Below are positions 1-8,890 of a stretch of DNA of 61,763 bases, in pieces. Origin of the DNA: JBASEY01 sp049652745 (GTDB taxonomy: Bacteria > CSSED10-310); assembly GCA_049652745.1 (NCBI GenBank), contig JBASEY010000016.1, positions 1 to 61,763 of the forward strand, read 5' to 3'. Position 1 is the first letter of the stretch, and every line of letters starts with the position of its first letter. The position numbers and the translations under genes were made by a program. The notes below the pieces were generated by a model. The model was given only the letters and a program-made list of their open reading frames with translations, did no database searches and was not told the origin of the DNA.

Positions 1-405
1 CCCGTGCCGACGCTCACGCCAACCCCATCGCCCGACCCGACATCGACCCCACTTGTCACCGGCGTCACGATCACCATGCCGACTCATCACTTTAGACCTG
101 GTGATGCATGCTATTGCACAGTTATCGTCACTAACGGGGAACCCGGCTCTCTCGATGACAATCCCCTGTTTTTGATTTTAGATGTCTATGGCGAGTTGTT
201 TTTCGGCCCATCGTTCACGCACGACGCTGACTGGTACCCGGGTCCCTGGCCCTCCGGCGATACCCGTGTCGAAGCGATCCCCGCCTTCATCTGGCCGGAA
301 ACCGGCACATCAGCCACCGGCATCCTCTGGTATGCCGCGCTGACCGACCCGGCCATAACACAAATCGTCGGCGATTGGGATGCCTGGGAATTTGGGTGGG
401 AGTAA
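1..405 (+). CDS. C-terminal end of a secreted protein with Pro/Thr linker
   Basis: The reading frame is open from base 1 to a TAA at 403-405, so this is the 3' part of a gene starting left of the window. The visible 134 residues begin with a Pro/Thr/Ser linker (PTLTPTPSPDPTSTP). A compact domain of about 115 residues follows, rich in aromatics and Gly, with one Cys (CYCT region has two close cysteines), and ends in WEFGWE. Linkers of this type join exported domains in many uncultivated Gram-negative lineages; the terminal domain resembles repeats I associate with such proteins but cannot name. A role at the cell surface or outside is an inference. No catalytic motif is visible. Confidence 0.7.
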   Translation, partial: PVPTLTPTPSPDPTSTPLVTGVTITMPTHHFRPGDACYCTVIVTNGEPGSLDDNPLFLILDVYGELFFGPSFTHDADWYPGPWPSGDTRVEAIPAFIWPETGTSATGILWYAALTDPAITQIVGDWDAWEFGWE

Positions 406-470
406 AAAGCTTTTTTTTTATTAACTGCGAATGAACGCTAATGAGCGCCAATAACATCTAGATCTACAAA

Positions 471-511
471 ATTGGAAGTCTGTCCCCCGAAAGTACAGAT
501 GTCTATCCCCC
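471..511. repeat. dispersed GGGGACAGAC-type repeat, copy 1
   Basis: Bases 471-488 (attggaagtctgtccccc) are the exact reverse complement of 41493-41510. The following gaaagtac stretch matches, in reverse complement, gtactttcggggg at 50705-50717. Bases 495-511 resemble the reverse complement of 41543-41560. Short words of this kind resemble extragenic repeats that are often moved by REP-type transposases; no such transposase gene is in the window. Confidence 0.7.
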
Positions 512-542
512 AAAAACAATTCATGGAGAAGGGGCCGGGAGG

Positions 543-662
543 ATGAGGCTTTTCCTACGAATAAGTATTTTTGTGCTTCTGTTGCTGAGTGGATAACAAC
601 CTGATACCTTGCTGTCCTGCGATGGCCAGGCCGGCGATGTCGAGGCCATCGTCAATCAATAG
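543..662 (+). pseudogene. decayed small lipoprotein, stop codon at the lipobox
   Basis: A GGGAGG stretch directly precedes ATG 543. The frame reads as a signal peptide (MRLFLRISIFVLLLLSG) and then meets TAA at 594-596, exactly where the lipobox Cys would follow LLSG. The same frame continues for 21 residues (QPDTLLSCDGQAGDVEAIVN...) to TAG at 660-662, just before the ribosome binding site of the next gene. A signal-peptide-like run in front of a plausible short mature part suggests a small lipoprotein that has decayed. The reading is short, so chance cannot be excluded. Confidence 0.35.
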
Positions 663-678
663 AGGAAAGGAGCAAAAC

Positions 679-1860
679 ATGCCGCTCATCGATTCCATAA
701 TAGAGTTGACTGTGAAACAAAGAGACAACGACATTCTTATAGTTGTTGAAAAAGACGGCACAGAATACGAATTCCATTCCAAAGAAAACCAATACATAGA
801 AAATGAAACCCTTTCCGTTCGTGTGACAGGTTTGGAGCGCAATCTGGAATTGGGTAAGAAAAATCGTTTGCAAGGCGTAGTTGTCGCAGAAGAATTAAAA
901 TTGACAGAAACGATAAATCTACCTGCGACCATCGTTGAAAATGGAGAATGGGATCCTGTCTGGTTATACGGGCCGACGGCAGCAAAGGATTTTTTTCCCG
1001 AGCATCACTCAAAAAAATGGCGGCTGCTTGCGTACAATTTTACGTCACCTGTTTCTGATGAAGATCAGGAAACCATCCGTAAAGCATCTGCATTGTTCAG
1101 TGAAAAGCGTCTCGATGAAGCTCAAAAAACGATCAGCTTGGTGCTGGGTAAAACGCCATGGTTACTGGATCTATATCATGTCATGGGAGTCTTGTCTCTA
1201 ACCGGACAAAGACCGGTGGCGGCCCGTAAGTATTTCCAGTTGGGAATTCTGTTGTCTGAATCTATTCTGCCGGATACCGATGATTTTATTTTGGATTACA
1301 GAGATACACGGAATAGTTTCTATATGAGCTGTATGCATTCACTGGCGAATCATATGGAAAGATCGAATCAAAAAGAAGAAGCGACTGCTTTGTATAAAAA
1401 AATATATCGCCTGATGCCTCAAGACCCGGCCGGTGTGCGTTATAACCTTCAGGAACTTACCGGTAATCCCTATCCACTGATGGACGATGCTTTTAAGGGA
1501 TACCCTGTCGATCCCTATGTGCATTTCAACAATTATACGGATTTCCCCCTGCGTGACGGATACGACCCCAACTCCAAAATAGACTATAAAAAATGGCTGT
1601 CATGGGAAGAATCCTATAGGCACCTATTGATTTTCAATGCGCACATGGCCTGGTTCATGGAAAACAAATTCACAGAAAAAGATATCCTTCAGCACATTAT
1701 CATACATGATTTAGCGGAAATATCTCTTGCCCGTAACGAATATCCAGAATTAAGAGTCGGCATGGCTGCGCGTCTGGCCCAAGGACTGAAACGGCACGAT
1801 ATCATTCATGAAATCGGTCAGATGATATACTCTCAAATGTCTCAAAAAGCCCAAGAATAG
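679..1860 (+). CDS. TPR-containing protein, possibly with DUF1841-like C-terminus
   Basis: 393 residues from ATG 679, chosen because AGGAAAGGAG lies about 8 bases upstream; a longer frame from 589 would overlap the preceding remnant and has no ribosome binding site. Residues about 1-115 form an unrecognised beta-rich domain. Residues about 125-260 are helical with TPR-like periodicity (SALFSEKRLDEAQKTI, ATALYKKIYRLMPQDPAGVR). The C-terminal part, about 295-390, has HxxxH-like spacing (HLLIFNAHMAW, HIIIHDL, RHDIIHEIG) that reminds me of DUF1841, without certainty. No signal peptide, so cytoplasmic. It probably ends at the hairpin 1913-1960, which separates it from the efflux operon. Confidence 0.75.
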   Translation: MPLIDSIIELTVKQRDNDILIVVEKDGTEYEFHSKENQYIENETLSVRVTGLERNLELGKKNRLQGVVVAEELKLTETINLPATIVENGEWDPVWLYGPTAAKDFFPEHHSKKWRLLAYNFTSPVSDEDQETIRKASALFSEKRLDEAQKTISLVLGKTPWLLDLYHVMGVLSLTGQRPVAARKYFQLGILLSESILPDTDDFILDYRDTRNSFYMSCMHSLANHMERSNQKEEATALYKKIYRLMPQDPAGVRYNLQELTGNPYPLMDDAFKGYPVDPYVHFNNYTDFPLRDGYDPNSKIDYKKWLSWEESYRHLLIFNAHMAWFMENKFTEKDILQHIIIHDLAEISLARNEYPELRVGMAARLAQGLKRHDIIHEIGQMIYSQMSQKAQE

Positions 1861-1912
1861 CACGTCCATCACATCAAAAGAATTATTATATTCTCATAAA
1901 GTATGATTATAA

Positions 1913-1960
1913 AAAAATCCTTTTTGTGCAGGGTAAAATATCTTTTTTAAAAGGGTTTTT
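1913..1960 (+). terminator. possible intrinsic terminator after TPR gene
   Basis: AAAAATCCTTTT at 1913-1924 pairs with AAAAGGGTTTTT at 1949-1960 with one G-U wobble; the loop is about 24 bases and the 3' arm is T-rich. The stem is AU-rich, so the call is weak. Confidence 0.4.
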
Positions 1961-2035
1961 ATCTGCATTTTTTTAATAAAAGCTTTAATTTTTGAATCAA
2001 TTTAGTATAAAAGAGCTTGGAGGAAATATTCGCTA

Positions 2036-3586
2036 ATGAAAATCTCCAAAAAGTATACTCTATCCTTGTTGCTTTTTTGTACGCTTTTCGCCGCTCACTG
2101 TTTTTCCGAATCTCAATCATACCTGCTGTCATTGTCGGATGCCGTTAAATTGGCCCTGGAAAACAATTTCGATTTTCGGAACGATGGGTTGGATCTGGAA
2201 TTAAACGAATCGGTCTATCGGTCTGGAATGGCGCCGTATTTTCCTCGCCTGTCCCTTGAAGCCGATTCTGTCCATACCCAGGTCGATAGCGGCGGTTACA
2301 CAAATGAGTCTTCCCGTAATGATCACTTTCGTGCGGATATCAGCAAACGGTTCAGCACTAGCGGCGGTGCTCTGTCACTTTATTCGGATGTAATTCGGTA
2401 TGATGAGAGTGACAGTAGATATGATGAATATCTCGATAGTGACTTCGGAATTTATTCAAATACGCTGGGTTTGCGATTTCAGCAGCCGCTATTGAAAAAT
2501 GCCGGTTTGTGGGGTGATCGTATTACGGTCAGGAAGAACCGATTGGCACGAGAAAATGCGCGTTTTCGATTTGTTCAAGCTCAAAGACGACTGATACTGG
2601 ATGTCATCATCCAGTATTTTGCCGCCTTAAAACAGGAAAAACTGGTAGAGATTGCTTTGCGTGGTGTGGAAGATGCCATGGTGCACTTGAAAAACTCCCA
2701 GATCAAACTTGAGGAAGGGCTGGTTGCACAGATGGATGTGTCTCAGGCGGAGCTGCAACTGGCACGCCAGCAGACGACGCTCATTCGGATTCAGCAGGCT
2801 GCCGCATCACAGGTTGATTCATTAAAACTTACCCTGAGTATTCCATTGGACAGCTCTTTGGTGTTTGCCGATGCACCGGAGCATATTCCTGAAGAAATAT
2901 CTCTCGACGCCGCCATTGAGGAAGCTTTGGGTCAAAGGCTGGATCTACGCATTTTGAAAAACGATATTATCAGCGCTGAAATGACGGCGACCCAGGCTAT
3001 GAATCAGCGGCTGCCGGCTCTGGATTTACTTTTAAATGCGGAATCTGTTCAACGGAGCGATAGATTTGGTGACAGCTTTCGATTTGACGATGACACCCGT
3101 TCGATTCGTATTGGCTTTTCGTATGTGTTAGGGGACAGAACAAACAGAGAAAACTGGAATCAGGCGCGGATTCGATTGAAGAAATTGGAAAACAACCTGA
3201 TGAACGCCTGCATCGCGGTTGAAAAGGAAGTTCGTGATGAAATCCGTCACTACCAGTCTCTTGTCGAGGCGTTGAAAGTATCGGAGAAAGCGTTAGCTGT
3301 TGCGGAGATGAATTTTCAATTGGCCGGCCAGAGTTATCAAGAGGGTCTGACGAGTAATTTGGACTTGATCCGTTCTCAGGATGACCTGATCGATGCCGGC
3401 AACAATTATTATTCGGACATTTTGGACTTGGCAGCAGCAAAAGCACGGATCATTTATGCGTTGGGCCGAGATATCGATCCGGAAAATCTGCGTTTGAATC
3501 CTTGTTCTTTGGATCAGTCTCTTACAACACAACAAGAAAATAACCTGGTCAACGGACATAGCGGAGACAACGGGAATGACGAATAA
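2036..3586 (+). CDS. TolC-family outer-membrane efflux channel
   Basis: 516 residues with an N-terminal signal peptide (MKISKKYTLSLLLFC..., cleavage probably near SES at 24-27). The rest follows the OEP/TolC pattern: two copies of a long coiled-coil plus beta-strand unit. LSLSDAVKLALENNFDFR opens the first unit and SLDAAIEEALGQRLDLRILKNDI opens the second. The channel spans the outer membrane and carries substrate from the adaptors and ABC transporter encoded downstream. TTGGAGGAAAT at 2018-2028 gives a good ribosome binding site. The stop lies 11 bases inside the next gene, so translation is probably coupled. First gene of a five-gene operon. Confidence 0.93.
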   Translation: MKISKKYTLSLLLFCTLFAAHCFSESQSYLLSLSDAVKLALENNFDFRNDGLDLELNESVYRSGMAPYFPRLSLEADSVHTQVDSGGYTNESSRNDHFRADISKRFSTSGGALSLYSDVIRYDESDSRYDEYLDSDFGIYSNTLGLRFQQPLLKNAGLWGDRITVRKNRLARENARFRFVQAQRRLILDVIIQYFAALKQEKLVEIALRGVEDAMVHLKNSQIKLEEGLVAQMDVSQAELQLARQQTTLIRIQQAAASQVDSLKLTLSIPLDSSLVFADAPEHIPEEISLDAAIEEALGQRLDLRILKNDIISAEMTATQAMNQRLPALDLLLNAESVQRSDRFGDSFRFDDDTRSIRIGFSYVLGDRTNRENWNQARIRLKKLENNLMNACIAVEKEVRDEIRHYQSLVEALKVSEKALAVAEMNFQLAGQSYQEGLTSNLDLIRSQDDLIDAGNNYYSDILDLAAAKARIIYALGRDIDPENLRLNPCSLDQSLTTQQENNLVNGHSGDNGNDE

Positions 3587-4862
3587 AAAACAAAGGGTTT
3601 TGATTGGTGTCGGCTTGGTTGTGCTGTTCGTGATCGGCTTGAAACTCAGCAGGCGCGCCATCATTCCCGGTGATGTCGTTGTGACTGTCCAGGAAGGCCC
3701 GTTCAAGTCGGAATTGATGCTGATCGGTGAAATTCGAGCGGTCAATTCGACAAATATCACTCCGCGCACGTATGGAAAAATAGCGAATCTTGTCCCAGAA
3801 GGTACTATTGTCGAAAAAGGTCAACCGATCTGTTGGTTTGAAACCGAGGAGTTGGAAGAGGAGCTCGAGCAGTCGTCGAACAGCCTTGAGATTGCGAAAA
3901 AGAAGCTGCTTAAAGCTGAAGAGAATGCTTTGTTACAAGACCGTTTGAACCTTTTGGCGATCGAAGAGGCCAAATCACGTTTGGAACACCAGAAAAGCCA
4001 ACTGGCGGCAGCACGATCCCGCCTGGAAAAAACTCAGCGCCTTGTCGAAGCCGATATTTCCCCTCGAAAAGCGCTCGATGATGCTGAACTCGAGATTTTG
4101 AGTCAAACTCTTCAAGTGGAAAACGCCGCTCTTGCGCTTGAAAAAGCGTTGAATAACCGGGAATCTCAACGGGAGCTTCAAAAAGCCGATGTGACGACCG
4201 CCTCCATCGAGGTCGATCAGAAACAGGTTGAATTGACGAGAGCTCAGACAAACTTGAATGAAGCGATCACAACAGCTCCAACATCCGGTATGGTGTTATA
4301 TAAAGAGATTTGGAAGGGCGGAAACATTGAAAAGGTAGCGATCGGCGACCAGGTTGGTAACTGGCAGCCGTTTCTTGAAATTCCAGACCTTTCGGAACTG
4401 GAGGTCATTGCCTATGTTGACGAGGTGGATATATCACGTATCAAAGAGAATCAAACGGCAAAAATTTATCTGGATGCATTTCCTGAGCTTGTATTACATG
4501 GATATATACAAAAAATTGCCACTTTGGCCGACGATACGCCTTCTGCGCGTCGGCCCCAAGACTCCGGCGGCAGCCGAAAAACTTTTGAGGTGAATATTCG
4601 TATTTCGGATAATCCGGATGATCTTCGTCCGGGGATCACAGCCAGAGCTTCCGTGTTATTATACTCGTCGGACCATGATATCTACGTGCCGATAGACTCG
4701 GTTTTTACTGACGGTGAAGATCGAGTCGTCTATTTGCCGGGTTCGGGAGGATCTGAAAAGCGAACAGTTAAAACCGGGGCATGGAACGCGGAGTATATGG
4801 TTATACATGAGGGAATTCAGCCAGGGCAGCGAATTCTGCTGACTCGTCCTGATAATCTGTAA
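3576..4862 (+). CDS. HlyD/MacA-type periplasmic adaptor 1
   Basis: 428 residues, one N-terminal membrane anchor (VLIGVGLVVLFVIGLKL, about 9-25). A lipoyl/barrel-sandwich half-motif follows (KIANLVPEGTIVEKGQPICWF, about 70-90). A long helical hairpin occupies about 92-230, then a beta-barrel (LEVIAYVDEVDISRIKENQTAKI) and a C-terminal membrane-proximal domain. Such adaptors bridge an inner-membrane MacB-type transporter to TolC. A Ser/Arg-rich loop (ARRPQDSGGSRKTF) interrupts the barrel, and a similar loop occurs in the second adaptor. Overlaps the channel gene by 11 bases and lies 13 bases before adaptor 2. Confidence 0.9.
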   Translation: MTNKKQRVLIGVGLVVLFVIGLKLSRRAIIPGDVVVTVQEGPFKSELMLIGEIRAVNSTNITPRTYGKIANLVPEGTIVEKGQPICWFETEELEEELEQSSNSLEIAKKKLLKAEENALLQDRLNLLAIEEAKSRLEHQKSQLAAARSRLEKTQRLVEADISPRKALDDAELEILSQTLQVENAALALEKALNNRESQRELQKADVTTASIEVDQKQVELTRAQTNLNEAITTAPTSGMVLYKEIWKGGNIEKVAIGDQVGNWQPFLEIPDLSELEVIAYVDEVDISRIKENQTAKIYLDAFPELVLHGYIQKIATLADDTPSARRPQDSGGSRKTFEVNIRISDNPDDLRPGITARASVLLYSSDHDIYVPIDSVFTDGEDRVVYLPGSGGSEKRTVKTGAWNAEYMVIHEGIQPGQRILLTRPDNL

Positions 4863-4875
4863 AATCAAGTGAAGA

Positions 4876-6219
4876 ATGAGACGGCAACGTAACAGCAACA
4901 TCGTGACAATCATTTTAAACATGATTGTGTGGGGCCTGTTTCTTGGAGCCTGCTCCCAACCCCACCCATTGACCCCACCGCCGGATTCCGATACCGTGCG
5001 CGTTCAACGAAATGTTTTCGTGTCAGGAATCGATGATGTCGGTCTGCTGAAAGCTGTTCATAATTATCCCGTCGCATCCGAAGGGTATGGCCAAATTGCA
5101 CGAATTGCGGCGGAAGGCTCTTATGTCCAAAAAGGTGATCCTGTTTTCTGGTTAGACACAAAAAGAATAGATCAGCAAATCGAAGAAGCGGCGATCAAGC
5201 AACGCCAAGCTTTTTCGAATTACGAACGAGCCGTTGAAGCGCTTGCTGAAGAAAAGTTCAATCTGGAACAGACTTTAAAAGAAAAACAATCTGTATATGC
5301 ATTTGACAAGTTGAACGTTGAACGAAAGGAGCGGGAACTGAAACAGTTTCAGGATCGCTATGCCCGGCAGTTGATTTCCGAAGCGGATGTGCTTGAGACA
5401 GAAACACAACTGGAACAATTAAGATTGACGGAAACCGCGTCTCAGCTCGCTTTGGAGCGAGCGGAACTGGAATATGACGCCCGCCGAAAGAGTGCGGAAC
5501 TCGACCTGGATATAGCACGGCAAGATTACGACCAAAGCAGCGTCTTGAAGGCCTTTTATGAAAAGCGACGTGATTATTATATCGGTTATGCTCCTACTGA
5601 CGGTGTTGTCGTTATCAAACGCCACTGGACCAAAGAGCCATTCAAGGTCGGCGATTCGATTTATCCCGGAACCACTCTTTTAGAAATACCGGATATGGCC
5701 GAGATGATGGTTTGGACACAGGTATCCGAAGCCTACTTATCCCGAGTTTACGAAGGTCAGCCGGTTTGGATACGAATACCGGCCTTGGAAAACGCCGTCT
5801 TGGAAGGCGCCATCGATTCCATTAGTTGGCTGGCGATGCCGCGTCGGGAAAGCCGTGGGACGATCTACGCAGGATCCGACGGCGACGGCTCACAAGGCAA
5901 GGTTTTTGAAATAGCGGTGCGATTGACAACCCAAGATGAACAGCTTCGAACAGGCATGAATGTGTCGGTTGTATTTGTCGAAGAACGCATACCGGATGTG
6001 TTGACTGTCCCGATCAGCGCCATCGGACACGATCAGTCGGGTCCGCACGTATTTGTCTATAAAAACGGACGCTTCATATACCGCTCGGTTGAACTCGGCC
6101 CGCGGAATCGTTTGGAAGCGGTTGTTACCCGTGGTTTAGAACCTGGAATGAGAGTCGCTTTATTTAGCTTGGCGGCGAAAACAGCTCCGGAATCCGGATT
6201 AACCGATAAAGGGCTTTAG
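4876..6219 (+). CDS. HlyD-type adaptor 2, predicted lipoprotein
   Basis: 447 residues. A type II signal peptide ends in LFLGAC (Cys about 26), so this adaptor is lipid-anchored where adaptor 1 is membrane-spanning. Barrel-sandwich motif GQIARIAAEGSYVQKGDPVFW at about 72-92, a long coiled-coil hairpin at about 95-230, then PTDGVVVIKRHW and beta-barrel regions. A Gly/Ser/Arg-rich loop (PRRESRGTIYAGSDGDGSQG) sits where adaptor 1 has its own. The two are clearly related but diverged. Two consecutive adaptors for one permease suggest a mixed adaptor ring or two alternative assemblies, which is inference. Only 3 bases separate it from the permease gene. Confidence 0.88.
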   Translation: MRRQRNSNIVTIILNMIVWGLFLGACSQPHPLTPPPDSDTVRVQRNVFVSGIDDVGLLKAVHNYPVASEGYGQIARIAAEGSYVQKGDPVFWLDTKRIDQQIEEAAIKQRQAFSNYERAVEALAEEKFNLEQTLKEKQSVYAFDKLNVERKERELKQFQDRYARQLISEADVLETETQLEQLRLTETASQLALERAELEYDARRKSAELDLDIARQDYDQSSVLKAFYEKRRDYYIGYAPTDGVVVIKRHWTKEPFKVGDSIYPGTTLLEIPDMAEMMVWTQVSEAYLSRVYEGQPVWIRIPALENAVLEGAIDSISWLAMPRRESRGTIYAGSDGDGSQGKVFEIAVRLTTQDEQLRTGMNVSVVFVEERIPDVLTVPISAIGHDQSGPHVFVYKNGRFIYRSVELGPRNRLEAVVTRGLEPGMRVALFSLAAKTAPESGLTDKGL

Positions 6220-6222
6220 CGG

Positions 6223-7467
6223 ATGCTATTGGGTCAAACCATCAAAATAGGCTTGCTGGAGATGCGCAACAACAAGTTGGGTTCGTTTCTGACGATGTTG
6301 GGCGTCATTTTCGGTGTGGCCGCCGTCATTGCCAGCGTGGCTATCGGCGAAGGCGCCAAGCAGCAGGCCATGGAACAGGTGTCACAGTTGGGTTTGACCA
6401 ATATCCGTATTCAGGCTGTCGAACTTTCCGGACACGAGCGGGTCACAGCCGTTCAACAGAATCCGAAAGGCCTGGCTCAGATAGACATGGCAGCAATCGA
6501 AGCGAACTGTCCTTTTGTGAAGCTGATGGCTCCGCTGAAAGAGCTTAAGGAAAAACCGGTTTTTGAAGGCCGCACTGTGAATGCCGCTGTCATCGGAGTT
6601 ACACCGGATTATACTGCCGTCATGAATTTTTATCCTGTGCAAGGCCGGTTTCTATCAGAAATGGATATGGAAACGGTGCAGCCGGTTTGCGTTATCGGAG
6701 CGGAAATCCATCAGGAAATTTTCGGCTCGGCCCCTTGGCGGCAGGTTTCAGGCAAATGGCTTCAGATAGGCGATTCGATGTTTACCGTTATCGGCGTCAT
6801 GGAAGACAAACGGCTGGCGGAAGCGGGCACATCCGCCGTCAGCCTGAGAAATCTCAATCGAGATATCTATGTGCCGTTAAGCGTTGCCGGCCGCCGGTTT
6901 CCCCGTTCAGATTCTCAGCACGAACTGTCAGAGCTTGTCGTTCAGGTATCTGATCGAAACGCTGTCAAGCAGGCGGCGGAGTTGATAGGCACGATATTGA
7001 AACGCACCCACAGCAATGTGACTGATTACAATATGGTCGTGCCGTTGGATTTGCTCCGACAAGCTCAGGCAACCCAACGCCGCTTCAACATGGTCTTGGC
7101 CGCGATAGCCGCTATATCGTTACTGGTTGGCGGCATCGGTATCATGAACATCATGTTGGCCGGTGTCACCCAACGCACCCGCGAAATCGGAATACGCCGC
7201 GCCCTGGGCGCCACTCGAAACGACATACTGGCGCAGTTTCTACTGGAAGCTGTCGTGTTGAGTCTTGTAGGCGGTCTTTTTGGAATCTTGACAGGATTTT
7301 CGTTGGGGGCGGTCATATCCCACTATGCCGGCTGGAAGACCATTTTTTCGTTCGGAGCGGTCGTTATGAGCGTGCTGGTTGCGGGCACAGTCGGCGTAGC
7401 GGCGGGGTTTTTTCCGGCCAGGAGGGCTGCCGGTCTGAATCCGATCGAGGCGTTGCGCTATGAATAG
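6223..7467 (+). CDS. MacB-type ABC transporter permease (FtsX family)
   Basis: 414 residues. One N-terminal transmembrane helix (FLTMLGVIFGVAAVIASVAI, about 24-43), then a periplasmic MacB_PCD-like domain (about 50-270). Three C-terminal helices follow: about 286-306 with VLAAIAAISLLVGGIGIMNIML, one near 340-360, one near 375-395. The motif TRTREIGIRRALGAT at about 310-325 is the cytoplasmic coupling element of this family. Unlike E. coli MacB, the ATPase is a separate protein encoded next (8-base overlap). The exporter uses ATP for mechanotransmission, moving peptides, lipoproteins or small molecules from the periplasm through TolC. The substrate is unknown. Confidence 0.92.
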   Translation: MLLGQTIKIGLLEMRNNKLGSFLTMLGVIFGVAAVIASVAIGEGAKQQAMEQVSQLGLTNIRIQAVELSGHERVTAVQQNPKGLAQIDMAAIEANCPFVKLMAPLKELKEKPVFEGRTVNAAVIGVTPDYTAVMNFYPVQGRFLSEMDMETVQPVCVIGAEIHQEIFGSAPWRQVSGKWLQIGDSMFTVIGVMEDKRLAEAGTSAVSLRNLNRDIYVPLSVAGRRFPRSDSQHELSELVVQVSDRNAVKQAAELIGTILKRTHSNVTDYNMVVPLDLLRQAQATQRRFNMVLAAIAAISLLVGGIGIMNIMLAGVTQRTREIGIRRALGATRNDILAQFLLEAVVLSLVGGLFGILTGFSLGAVISHYAGWKTIFSFGAVVMSVLVAGTVGVAAGFFPARRAAGLNPIEALRYE

Positions 7468-8155
7468 CCGGTCTAAACCCGTCATCGAATTACGAAACAT
7501 CGACAAGGTGTATCGTATGGGATCTTTGGATTTACAAGTCTTATTCGATATCAATTTGGCTGTCGAACAGAATGAATTCGTAGCAGTCATGGGGCCTTCG
7601 GGGAGCGGAAAATCGACGTTGATGAATATCTTGGGAGGGTTGGATCAACCGACTTCAGGCGACTACCTTTTTGAAAACCAAAACATCTCCCGATTGGATG
7701 ACGGCGAGTTGAGTCGGATACGCAATCAGCGGATAGGATTTGTTTTTCAAAATTTCAGCCTTTTACCGCGTATGACGGCTCGTGAAAATGTGGAGGTTCC
7801 ACTGGTATATGCCGGGCTGAGCCCAAAAGAAAGACGGTCTCGGGCGGAAACGATGCTGGAGAAAGTCGGTCTTGGTCGCCGCGGTCATCACCGGCCGAAC
7901 GAGATGAGTGGTGGAGAGAAACAGCGTGTAGCCATAGCACGTGCCTTGGTGAATCACCCATCGGTCATTCTTGCCGATGAGCCGACGGGAAATCTGGACT
8001 CGAAGACAAGTTATGAGATTATGGAAATCCTTGTAGGTTTAGAGAAAGAGGGGCACACGATCATACTTGTGACACATGAAGATGATATTGCCGCTTATGC
8101 AAAGCGACGGATTACCCTGCGGGATGGAAAGATTGCTGATGATGTCAGGACATAG
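7460..8155 (+). CDS. MacB/LolD-type ABC transporter ATPase
   Basis: 231 residues with all ABC ATPase motifs: Walker A GPSGSGKST at about 45-53, Q-loop in FVFQNFSLLPRMTARENV, signature MSGGEKQRVAIARAL, Walker B ILADEPTGNLD and H-loop VTHEDD. The LLPRMTARENV region and the ADEPTGNLD sequence are typical of the MacB/LolD group. It overlaps the permease gene by 8 bases and closes the operon, followed by a hairpin terminator at 8221-8245. Confidence 0.95.
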   Translation: MNSRSKPVIELRNIDKVYRMGSLDLQVLFDINLAVEQNEFVAVMGPSGSGKSTLMNILGGLDQPTSGDYLFENQNISRLDDGELSRIRNQRIGFVFQNFSLLPRMTARENVEVPLVYAGLSPKERRSRAETMLEKVGLGRRGHHRPNEMSGGEKQRVAIARALVNHPSVILADEPTGNLDSKTSYEIMEILVGLEKEGHTIILVTHEDDIAAYAKRRITLRDGKIADDVRT

Positions 8156-8220
8156 TCGGTGGATGGTTTGTTAAATCATAGATAATCCATATAGTGAATG
8201 ATGCGGGCTGACCAAAAAGT

Positions 8221-8245
8221 AAAGACGCCCGACAAGGGCGTCTTT
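8221..8245. terminator. bidirectional hairpin terminator
   Basis: AAAGACGCCC (8221-8230), loop GACAA, GGGCGTCTTT (8236-8245): a perfect 10-bp stem. It lies between the efflux operon (+) and the small exported protein gene (-), whose transcript would end in a U-rich run after the stem. Confidence 0.8.
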
Positions 8246-8321
8246 CAGCAATCAAAATTAGCTTTTTTCTACCTGGGTTTATTGTGGTGGTAATTAATCC
8301 AGGCTCACATGTGACTTCAGA

Positions 8322-8534
8322 TTACTCTACAGGTGCTTCTTCAACAGGTTCTTCAACCTGCTCAGCATCCTGGACGGGCTCTTCCGTAGCAGGTGCAACT
8401 TCTTCGGAAGACTCAGGGGCCTGTTCCGTCACTTCAGGTTCATCGACTTTTTCCGCCTTATCTGCGCCGTAGACGGAAATGCTTCCCATACAGATTAGCA
8501 GAGCAACTAGTAGTAACCGTGTTATTTTAATCAT
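8322..8534 (-). CDS. small acidic exported protein
   Basis: 70 residues: a signal peptide (MIKITRLLLVALLICMGSISVYGA) and a mature part of about 46 residues made almost only of Glu, Pro, Val and Ala (repeats such as EEPV and EEAPVE). CAGGAGGTATTTTAA stands before the ATG, an excellent ribosome binding site, and a TTGCAG/TAGACT promoter candidate lies upstream, so this is likely a real gene despite low complexity. No Cys and no known domain. It could be a periplasmic spacer or polyanionic peptide; the function is unknown. Confidence 0.75.
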   Translation of the reverse strand: MIKITRLLLVALLICMGSISVYGADKAEKVDEPEVTEQAPESSEEVAPATEEPVQDAEQVEEPVEEAPVE

Positions 8535-8890
8535 TTAAAATACCTCCTGTTTGTTTGAAACCTACCCTTTCCTAGCGGCCTATTTGGCCAAGGATGGATA
8601 GTCTAGTCTTTATTTTAACAATCTGCAAGTATAATTGTTTAGGGGCAACAAATATACTCCATGACGTCACAATATTTTTTTCGGCTGGTAACATAAAACC
8701 AATTATTTCTTTGAATGAATATTTTGCTGCAACAGAGTATGGATCAGGACCAGGCTAGATCGCTAACGATTAAATTTGCCAGGGTTGAAGAAGAAATACA
8801 GCCCCGGAAGCAGAGCTTCTACACGTTTTTTTTCGAGATAACGCCTCGCTTAAAAAAATACTTGTGCAGCTCGTCAATATTCTCGAGGTG
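8535..8890. other. intergenic region, leader of the small acidic gene
   Basis: 356 bases without a convincing gene. It holds the minus-strand promoter candidate for 8534-8322 and a GGCC/GGCC inverted repeat (about 8577-8589) in the leader. The left part is AT-rich. No RNA gene was recognised. Confidence 0.5.
8600..8628 (-). promoter_or_regulatory. sigma70-type promoter candidate for small acidic gene
   Basis: Read on the minus strand: TTGCAG (8628-8623), 17-base spacer, TAGACT (8605-8600), about 66 bases before the start codon. Confidence 0.45.

Noticed and set aside
1992..2011. TTGAAT and TATAAA as a promoter for the efflux operon
   Set aside because: The spacer is only 8 bases, too short for a sigma70 promoter; no better -35 element was found.
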